Shown here piece after piece: positions 1 to 4,739 of a stretch of DNA of 5,963 bases; position 1 is the stretch's first letter; each line of letters begins with the position of its first letter. Origin of the DNA: Dehalococcoidales bacterium (lineage in GTDB: Bacteria > Chloroflexota > Dehalococcoidia > Dehalococcoidales > GCA-2688105); contig DAOWJS010000034.1 of the NCBI GenBank assembly GCA_030640255.1, positions 1 through 5,963 on the forward strand, written 5' to 3'. The position numbers and the translations under genes were made by a program. The notes below the pieces were generated by a model, which did no database searches, was not told where the DNA came from, and saw only the letters and a program-made list of their open reading frames with translations.

Positions 1-1199
1 CAACCACCTGCTCGTCAAAGATGCTGGAGAATTTTGTGCCCCCTTATGATGCTACCGTGGTAGAAAAATTAAATGACTGTGGGGTAGTCGTTATCGGCAA
101 AAGCAATATGGATGAATTTGCTATGGGTTCGTCAACCGAGAACTCTGCCCTGTTCAATACCCACAACCCCTGGGATTTATCCCGTGTCCCGGGAGGAAGT
201 AGCGGCGGTTCAGCAGCGGCGGTAGCTGCCGACGAGACCATCTATGCCTTAGGCTCAGATACCGGGGGAAGTATTCGTCAGCCAGCCGGTTTCTGCAGCG
301 TTACCGGTTTAAAACCTACCTATGGTAGAGTGAGTAGATACGGTTTGGTTGCCTTTGCCAGCTCCCTTGACCAGATTGGTCCGTTAACCCGGGATGTTAC
401 CGACTCAGCCCTGGTGCTAAATGCCATCGCTGGCTACGACCCCAGAGATTCAACCTCAGTTCCTTATCCCACACCTGATTACACCCGGTGCCTGACTACC
501 GAGCTTAACGGGCTTCGTATTGGTGTGCCCAAGGAGTATTTCGTTGAGGGGATGCAGACCGAGGTGGAAACAGCAATACGAGCCGCGGTGAGTAAGCTCG
601 AGGAGCTGGGGGCAAGGGCAGAATGGGAGGTATCACTACCCCATACCCCCTATGCCCTGGCGGTATACTATATTATTGCTCCATCAGAGGCTTCGGCTAA
701 CCTGGCTCGCTACGATGGGGTAAAGTATGGCTTCTCTTACTCAGATGTCAACAGTATGTGGGAAGCAATGGAGAAAACCCGACAGTATGGCTTTGGCGCC
801 GAGGTAAAAAGACGCATTATGCTGGGAACCTATGCCCTGTCCGCTGGTTATTATGACGCCTGGTATCTTAAAGCTCAGAAGGTGCGCACCCTGATACGGC
901 AGGAGTTTGACCAGGCTTTTGACAAATTTGACGCCCTGATAACCCCGACCTCACCCACCGTCCCCTTCAAAATCGGCGAGAAGGTGGACGACCCGCTCCA
1001 GATGTACTTATCTGATGTCTGCACCCTGCCGATAAACATCGCCGGACTGCCTGCCATCTCTATCCCCGCCGGCTTTGCCGACGGATTACCCATAGGCATG
1101 CAGATTATCGGCAAGCCATTCAGCGAGGAAACCATCCTCAAAATCGCCTACGCCTACGAGCAAGCAACCGAGTGGCATAAGAGGAGGCCGAGTATCTGA
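1..1199 (+). CDS. gatA: Asp/Glu-tRNA amidotransferase subunit A, 5'-truncated by window edge
   Basis: GatA is the amidase subunit of cytoplasmic GatCAB. It releases ammonia from glutamine so that GatB can convert Glu-tRNA(Gln) (and often Asp-tRNA(Asn)) to the amidated form. The frame is open from base 3 and reads TTCSSK just before the first internal ATG at 21, which is a conserved internal stretch of GatA, so that ATG is not the true start. Counting from that Met, the amidase signature is complete: GGSSGGSAAA at 58-67 with the cis-serine at 60, and the nucleophile serine at 84 (bases 270-272) in TGGSIRQPA. The 24-residue spacing between the two serines matches the family. The catalytic lysine should lie just upstream of the window. 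About 398 residues are present; full-length GatA is about 485. The C-terminus is intact (ends RRPSI, TGA). gatC or other gat genes may lie upstream. Identification is secure. Confidence 0.97.
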   Translation, partial: TTCSSKMLENFVPPYDATVVEKLNDCGVVVIGKSNMDEFAMGSSTENSALFNTHNPWDLSRVPGGSSGGSAAAVAADETIYALGSDTGGSIRQPAGFCSVTGLKPTYGRVSRYGLVAFASSLDQIGPLTRDVTDSALVLNAIAGYDPRDSTSVPYPTPDYTRCLTTELNGLRIGVPKEYFVEGMQTEVETAIRAAVSKLEELGARAEWEVSLPHTPYALAVYYIIAPSEASANLARYDGVKYGFSYSDVNSMWEAMEKTRQYGFGAEVKRRIMLGTYALSAGYYDAWYLKAQKVRTLIRQEFDQAFDKFDALITPTSPTVPFKIGEKVDDPLQMYLSDVCTLPINIAGLPAISIPAGFADGLPIGMQIIGKPFSEETILKIAYAYEQATEWHKRRPSI

Positions 1200-1208
1200 A
1201 TCCAGATT

Positions 1209-1218
1209 GGGGGGAAGG
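1209..1218 (+). promoter_or_regulatory. Ribosome binding site choosing the ATG at 1222
   Basis: A run of six G followed by AAGG lies directly before the ATG at 1222, with the GGGGA core about 6 bases away. The same frame also has a TTG at 1207, but choosing it would put this purine run inside the coding region and leave no well-spaced Shine-Dalgarno, so the ATG is preferred. Confidence 0.7.
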
Positions 1219-1221
1219 ATA

Positions 1222-1464
1222 ATGGTAGAAATTGAATGCCTGGCATGTGGGAAAACTGTTGAGCTACCGCAATTTATTGATACCGACAATTATGATGGAC
1301 AAGTAGTTTGCCAAGAATGTAAATCTCTCCTACATGTAAAATTGTTAAAAGGGAAGGTACATAAATACAAAATCGTAGAAAACAAATTTAAGGATTTCAA
1401 TTTTACCAAATTGGTTATGGATTTAGCTGAGAAGCAAAAGCAACAAGAAAAAGAGGAGCAGTAG
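1222..1464 (+). CDS. Small four-cysteine zinc-ribbon protein, function unknown
   Basis: This encodes an 80-residue soluble protein. Two CxxC knuckles are visible: C6-L-A-C9 followed by G, and C30-Q-E-C33, 20 residues apart, which is the layout of a zinc ribbon. The N-terminal half resembles the LysW-type amino-group carrier fold (CxxCG, a strand, a G-x-V-V-C turn, then the second pair). The C-terminal EDWGE motif that LysW uses to carry substrate is absent; instead the protein ends in a charged tail rich in K, E and Q. A carrier role is therefore not supported, and binding to protein or nucleic acid is equally possible. It begins 22 bases after the gatA stop and ends 24 bases before the next gene, so it could be read from the gatA transcript. 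Its DNA is much richer in A/T than gatA (17 G+C in bases 1321-1380 against 31 in 961-1020). The gene is probably real because of the clear RBS and paired cysteines; its function is unknown. Confidence 0.75.
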   Translation: MVEIECLACGKTVELPQFIDTDNYDGQVVCQECKSLLHVKLLKGKVHKYKIVENKFKDFNFTKLVMDLAEKQKQQEKEEQ

Positions 1465-1488
1465 TCAAGAGCTAATTAGGGGATAATT

Positions 1489-2052
1489 ATGGAGCAATTG
1501 AAGAAAAAGGCGAGAGAGCTCGAAGTGATGGCCACAGTGTGCAAAGTAAATGCAGAGGAAGTGCTTGAGGATATAGCTGTTTCAGTGGAAACAACCAATA
1601 AGCTCATGGAGTCATTAAACTCTCAAGATGAAACTAAGGATCCCTATTTACAGTGGTGGGCTACTTTTCTGGAGGAATGGAGCGGGAAATGTTTCCGTAG
1701 ATTCCTAGGCAAACACGGAGACTCGAAAGACTACGAGAGAATGCAAAATTTGTGGTTTGGTTTTGAAATTTTGTGGGTGGTTGGGTGTGATATGGTAAGA
1801 ATTACACGATTGAATGAATTGAGGGAAGGTATATCTGCGGTTATTGCTCGTGAATCACCCTCCAAAACTGACATAGAGAAGATCTGGCGATGGCACGATG
1901 AAAGCACAAATCAGCTTGATGAAGCTGTATCGAAAATGGTCGATTTGTTTAAGGAAAAGCAACGCCAAGCTATTACACAGATTTTGAAAGAGTTAAGAGA
2001 ATATGATGAGGCTTCTCTACTTGGAAAACTAAAGCGCCTTATGTCAGAGTAG
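1489..2052 (+). CDS. Hypothetical helical protein, 187 aa
   Basis: I do not recognise the family. The protein has 187 residues, no signal peptide and no convincing membrane segment. The N-terminus (about 1-45) and C-terminus (about 125-187) are charged and heptad-like, rich in K, E, L and Q, and probably form long helices or coiled coils. The centre (about 50-105) is aromatic, with tryptophans in QWWATFLEEW, NLWFGFEILW and later IWRW, suggesting a packed helical core. A start at ATG 1489 is supported by AGGGGA at 1478-1483, five bases upstream. It follows the zinc-ribbon gene by 24 bases on the same strand, so the two are likely co-transcribed and may act together, but nothing shows how. The codons are A/T-rich like those of its neighbour and unlike gatA. 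A palindromic intergenic block begins 14 bases after its stop. I am fairly sure it is coding, given its length, RBS and coherent amphipathic sequence. Confidence 0.72.
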   Translation: MEQLKKKARELEVMATVCKVNAEEVLEDIAVSVETTNKLMESLNSQDETKDPYLQWWATFLEEWSGKCFRRFLGKHGDSKDYERMQNLWFGFEILWVVGCDMVRITRLNELREGISAVIARESPSKTDIEKIWRWHDESTNQLDEAVSKMVDLFKEKQRQAITQILKELREYDEASLLGKLKRLMSE

Positions 2053-2066
2053 CTATGGGAGAGTCC

Positions 2067-2087
2067 AAGAGGGGCGAAGCCCCTCTT
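2067..2087. repeat. Perfect 9-bp inverted repeat with GAA loop
   Basis: The arm AAGAGGGGC (2067-2075), loop GAA and arm GCCCCTCTT (2079-2087) form a perfect, very G/C-rich hairpin starting 14 bases after the stop of the 187-residue gene. It could end or stabilise that transcript, but the following bases (CTCGTTCACT) are not a T-run, so it is not a standard intrinsic terminator. Its position beside a second palindrome suggests it is part of a dispersed intergenic repeat; this is inference. Confidence 0.75.
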
Positions 2088-2096
2088 CTCGTTCAC

Positions 2097-2137
2097 TCCC
2101 CCTCCCTTATCAAAGGGAGGGGGATAAAGGGGGAGGG
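2097..2137. repeat. 12-bp palindrome plus G-run cluster (possible dispersed repeat, G-quadruplex motif)
   Basis: Bases 2097-2108 (TCCCCCTCCCTT) pair perfectly with 2113-2124 (AAGGGAGGGGGA) around a four-base loop. The right arm is then nearly repeated as AAAGGGGGAGGG at 2126-2137. On the + strand this yields four G-runs (2115-2117, 2119-2123, 2129-2133, 2135-2137) with spacers of 1, 5 and 1 bases, which meets the usual G-quadruplex pattern. No T-run follows on either strand. Such C-run/G-run palindromes often occur as multicopy intergenic elements in bacterial genomes; whether this one is multicopy cannot be seen here. Confidence 0.7.
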
Positions 2138-2168
2138 TTACCTAATAAAAAGTTAAGGGGGTGGAAGA

Positions 2169-2633
2169 ATGAATGGAATGGATTTGTGCTGTTTAGTCAC
2201 CGCAACGATACTGTTTATAGGGTTAGTTGTGGCTGTAGTCCAATTACTTTGGTCAATGCCCCGGAGAAGACATACGAATATTATGTTAGATTTCAACCGA
2301 ACTTGGGAATCAGAAGCTTTTGTTGAAGCGAGAGTAATGGCAAATAGACACAGTGAGAATCTGGAGCAAATAATGGAATCCTATAATAAAGAAAACAAAC
2401 GGGAATTTTTTACCTTAATCGCAATCCCTAATTTCTTTGAGAAATTGGGTATCTTGGTAAGAAGACGTGAACTAAACTTTGATGAAGTCGAAGACCACTT
2501 TGGTGAACAAATCTCGCATTATTATCGTCTATTTCAACCTTGGATTAAGGCTCAGCGTCAAATAATACCTGAACTCTACGTAGATTTTGAATTTTTAGCG
2601 GAGAAACGTGAGCAACTACATAAATCTATTTAG
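2169..2633 (+). CDS. Membrane-anchored DUF4760-like protein, 154 aa
   Basis: This encodes a small protein of unknown function with one hydrophobic N-terminal segment at about residues 5-28, followed at once by MPRRRH. By the positive-inside rule that places the remaining 120 residues in the cytoplasm. The soluble part is helical. It contains NRTWES at 43-48 and a central stretch (about 80-130) with an aromatic NFFEKLG core, a basic RRREL turn and ISHYYRLFQPWIKAQR. This pattern resembles DUF4760 proteins, a poorly characterised family that often has an N-terminal membrane helix; the assignment is from memory of the pattern and is moderate. The start at 2169 is favoured by AAGGGGGTGG at 2155-2164; an in-frame ATG at 2178 is further from it. 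The gene is A/T-rich like the two before it, but is separated from them by the palindromic block, so it may have its own transcript or rely on read-through. Confidence 0.72.
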   Translation: MNGMDLCCLVTATILFIGLVVAVVQLLWSMPRRRHTNIMLDFNRTWESEAFVEARVMANRHSENLEQIMESYNKENKREFFTLIAIPNFFEKLGILVRRRELNFDEVEDHFGEQISHYYRLFQPWIKAQRQIIPELYVDFEFLAEKREQLHKSI

Positions 2634-2682
2634 CCGGAAAATGTCCCATTTTGCACCTTCCCAAACTCGGCTTACTCATTAA

Positions 2683-2709
2683 TTCAAATTTAGCATATTA
2701 TTTTATAAA
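2683..2709 (+). promoter_or_regulatory. Candidate sigma-70-type promoter before the DUF6504/Lrp/aminotransferase operon
   Basis: The 115-base gap 2634-2748 contains an A/T-rich patch. TATAAA at 2704-2709 matches five of six -10 bases, with TTCAAA at 2683-2688 as a weak -35, 15 bases upstream of it. A second -10-like hexamer, TATTAT, lies at 2696-2701. Spacing and -35 quality are poor, so this is a candidate only. A promoter somewhere here is expected because gene style changes across the gap. Confidence 0.3.
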
Positions 2710-2735
2710 AGTCAAAAGCCAACAAATTTTCGGTC

Positions 2736-2743
2736 GAGGGGAG
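2736..2743 (+). promoter_or_regulatory. Ribosome binding site supporting the TTG start at 2749
   Basis: GAGGGGAG lies five bases before TTG 2749. No ATG or GTG occurs in this frame between the promoter region and the conserved part of the protein, so this purine run decides the unusual TTG start. Confidence 0.65.
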
Positions 2744-2748
2744 CGAGG

Positions 2749-2979
2749 TTGAATAGGAATAATATTAAAGTCAAATGCTATTCGGGTCATACCTATGCCG
2801 AAGAACCTCGTTCTTTCCTGTGGGAAGGCATGGAATATGAGGTAGAGAAAATAGAAAAATCGTGGCAGGAGCCAGGGGAGAGGCATTTTCAAGTCCGGAC
2901 TAAGGATAACAGATTGTTCCAGCTATGCTATAATGAGTCCCAAAAGCAATGGACGCTAATAGAGCTGGTGAGGAGTTGA
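2749..2979 (+). CDS. DUF6504-like small protein
   Basis: This encodes a 76-residue soluble protein of unknown function. The pattern YAEEPRSFLWEG (about 17-28), a strand with E-V-E-K-I and a tryptophan (about 30-40), then FQVRT near 49-53 and LFQLCYNE...WTLIEL at the end resembles DUF6504. That is a small beta-rich family with a conserved FLW-G-x-x-Y motif near the N-terminus and a terminal W-x-L strand. Translation appears to begin at TTG 2749, as GAGGGGAG lies five bases upstream and no other start fits. It is the first gene of an apparent operon: its stop is three bases from the ATG of the Lrp/AsnC regulator, and the regulator's Shine-Dalgarno lies inside its last codons, so translational coupling is likely. 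A role linked to amino-acid metabolism or its regulation is suggested only by this context. Other readings, such as a stand-alone nucleic-acid-binding protein, are not excluded. Confidence 0.8.
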   Translation: MNRNNIKVKCYSGHTYAEEPRSFLWEGMEYEVEKIEKSWQEPGERHFQVRTKDNRLFQLCYNESQKQWTLIELVRS

Positions 2980-2982
2980 ATT

Positions 2983-3465
2983 ATGATTAAGGACATTCTT
3001 AAAATACTGGAAAATGACGCCCGAACCACTACCAAGCAGATAGCTGCTATGACCGGCACTCCCAGTGCTGAGGTAGCCAAGCTCATTAAGCAAGCCGAGA
3101 AAGACCGAATCATCCTGAAATACAAAACCGTAATTAGCTGGGATAAGGTAGGGGATGAGCAGGTATGGGCGTTAATTGAGGTTAAGGTTACCCCCCAGAA
3201 AGACGTTGGCTTTGATTCCATAGCCGAACGCATCTACCGTTTCTCCCAGGCTCGCACTGTGTATCTCGTCTCCGGAACCTACGACCTACTGGTGGTAGTA
3301 GTCGACAAAACTGAGCATAGGGTAGCTGACTTCGTGTCTCAAAAGCTAGCCCCTATTGAAGGGGTCCAGGGGACAGTTACCCACTTTTTGCTTAAGCGAT
3401 ATAAGGAGGATGGTGAAACCCTGGAGGGGAAGGAGGAGGTCAAGCGGCAGCCAGTAACCCTCTAG
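2983..3465 (+). CDS. Lrp/AsnC family transcriptional regulator
   Basis: This is a 160-residue DNA-binding regulator, the usual length for the family. Residues 1-50 form the winged helix-turn-helix: DILKILENDARTTTKQIA, then the recognition-helix region PSAEVAKLIKQAEKD and the wing leading to ILKYKTVISW. Residues about 63-140 form the RAM ligand-binding and oligomerisation domain, with the family's typical G-x-Y-D-L turn at 98-102 (GTYDL) followed by a valine-rich strand. A polar tail of about 20 residues follows. Such proteins form dimers to octamers, bind an amino acid at the subunit interface and often control their own promoter and neighbouring genes. The start is backed by AGGAG at 2971-2975, seven bases upstream. 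It sits between the DUF6504-like gene (3-base gap) and the aminotransferase (40-base gap), so an amino acid made or used by that enzyme is a plausible effector; this is inference. Confidence 0.93.
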   Translation: MIKDILKILENDARTTTKQIAAMTGTPSAEVAKLIKQAEKDRIILKYKTVISWDKVGDEQVWALIEVKVTPQKDVGFDSIAERIYRFSQARTVYLVSGTYDLLVVVVDKTEHRVADFVSQKLAPIEGVQGTVTHFLLKRYKEDGETLEGKEEVKRQPVTL

Positions 3466-3505
3466 ACAAGTCTCTCCTTTCCCATCTTATCTACGGGAGG
3501 TCCTC

Positions 3506-4705
3506 ATGTTAATAACTTCTAAAGGTCAGCCTAAGAAATATCGTAATCCTATCTCACAGAGGATAAACCGATTATCCCCTTCAGGGATACGGAGGTTCTT
3601 TGACCTACTAGCTTCTATGGAAGAGGTAATCTCACTGGGGATTGGTGAGCCTGACTTTGTCACCCCGTGGCATATCCGTGAGGCGGCTATCTCCTCACTG
3701 GAGAAAGGCTATACCATGTATACCCCAAATTCAGGGATGCCTGAGCTACGCCAGGAACTATCACGATACCTGAAGGATAACTATAATCTAGCCTATGACC
3801 CAGATAGCGAGCTCCTGATTACAGTCGGGGTTAGCGAGGGGTTAGACCTGGCAATGAGAGCCGTCCTTGACCCGGGGGATGAGGTTATTATACCTGACCC
3901 CTGCTATGTTTCCTACGACTCTTGTGTCATTCTGGCCGGAGGCACACCGGTTATGGTGCCTACCTACCAGGAAAATAACTTTGAGATTAGCCCGGCTGAT
4001 ATTGAGAGCCGAATTACTGGCCGAACTAAAGTCATTCTTATCGGCTATCCCGCCAATCCCACCGGAGCCGTACTGGGCCAAGCCAAGCTGACCCAAATAG
4101 CCGAAGTAGCCCGACGTCACCAGCTACTGGTAATCTCTGACGAGATTTACGCCAAGCTAGTCTATGGTATAGAGCACACCTGCCTGGCTTCCCTACCTGA
4201 GATGAAGGAGCGCACTATCCTTCTGGGCGGATTCTCCAAAGCCTATGCTATGACCGGGTGGCGCATCGGCTACGCCGCAGGTTCTAAGGAGATTATTGCC
4301 GCCATGACCAAGATTCACCAGTATACTATGCTGTGCGCATCTATAATGGGACAGGTAGCGGCTATTGAGGCATTAAAATCGGGCGAAGCCAGTACTACCG
4401 AGATGGTTGAGGAATATAACCGACGACGCCTGGTAATAGTCAAGGGATTAAATAACATTGGTTTACCCTGTTTTGAGCCCCGGGGGGCATTCTATGCCTT
4501 TCCGTCAATAAAGGGCACCGGCATGACCTCAGAGAAATTTGCGGAAAGGCTACTCATTGAGGAAAAGGTGGCCGTAGTCCCTGGCTCAGCCTTCGGACAG
4601 CATGGCGAGGGATATGTCCGTTGTTGCTACGCTACCTCGCTAGCTGATATTGAGGAAGCCCTATCCAGGATGAAGCGGTTTGTGGCTAAACATCAAGCTA
4701 AATAA
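3506..4705 (+). CDS. Class I/II PLP-dependent aminotransferase (aspartate/aromatic or PatA-like)
   Basis: This is a 399-residue cytoplasmic fold-type I aminotransferase, full length. It transfers an amino group between an amino acid and a 2-oxo acid using pyridoxal phosphate. Visible landmarks are the N-terminal GIGEPDF (45-51), YTPNSGMPELR (72-82), NPTG (184-187) with the cofactor-contacting asparagine, SDEIY (211-215) whose aspartate 212 contacts the pyridine nitrogen, the Schiff-base lysine 245 in GGFSKAYAMTGWRIGY (241-256) with arginine 253 for the phosphate, and YVR (370-372) whose arginine binds the substrate carboxylate. The overall pattern is closest to the subgroup that includes Bacillus PatA (N-acetyl-diaminopimelate aminotransferase) and thermophile aspartate or aromatic aminotransferases. 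The exact substrate cannot be read from sequence, so no symbol is given. GGGAGG at 3495-3500, five bases before the ATG, sets the start. It is the last gene of the operon, under probable control of the adjacent Lrp-type regulator. Confidence 0.95.
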   Translation: MLITSKGQPKKYRNPISQRINRLSPSGIRRFFDLLASMEEVISLGIGEPDFVTPWHIREAAISSLEKGYTMYTPNSGMPELRQELSRYLKDNYNLAYDPDSELLITVGVSEGLDLAMRAVLDPGDEVIIPDPCYVSYDSCVILAGGTPVMVPTYQENNFEISPADIESRITGRTKVILIGYPANPTGAVLGQAKLTQIAEVARRHQLLVISDEIYAKLVYGIEHTCLASLPEMKERTILLGGFSKAYAMTGWRIGYAAGSKEIIAAMTKIHQYTMLCASIMGQVAAIEALKSGEASTTEMVEEYNRRRLVIVKGLNNIGLPCFEPRGAFYAFPSIKGTGMTSEKFAERLLIEEKVAVVPGSAFGQHGEGYVRCCYATSLADIEEALSRMKRFVAKHQAK

Positions 4706-4739
4706 ACTTCCCCAAAATAAAGGCTATAGTAATCACCCC

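Noticed and set aside
21..23. ATG at 21 as the start of gatA
   Set aside because: The frame is open upstream to the window edge and reads TTCSSK, a conserved internal GatA stretch; the protein would also lack about 85 expected residues.
1207..1209. TTG at 1207 as the start of the zinc-ribbon gene
   Set aside because: It would place the G-rich Shine-Dalgarno inside the coding region; the ATG at 1222 is correctly spaced.
2067..2090. Intrinsic terminator after the 187-residue gene
   Set aside because: The hairpin is strong but is followed by CTCGTTCACT rather than a T-run, so it is listed as a repeat instead.
2638..2652. Short hairpin AAAATG-TCC-CATTTT just after the DUF4760-like gene
   Set aside because: Only six base pairs, mostly A-T, with no T-run after it; too weak to call a terminator or an element end.
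2641..2682. 13-codon open frame (ATG at 2641, TAA at 2680) in the operon leader, possible leader peptide
   Set aside because: It has no good Shine-Dalgarno, no run of a regulatory amino acid and no attenuator-like hairpins downstream; it lies upstream of the candidate promoter.
2928..3233. Open frame of 101 codons on the - strand opposite the Lrp-type regulator
   Set aside because: It overlaps two well-supported + strand genes and its translation resembles no coherent protein; it is a shadow of their codon use.
3842..4120. Open frames on both strands inside the aminotransferase gene
   Set aside because: They are fully contained in a gene with complete catalytic motifs and show no RBS or protein-like features of their own.
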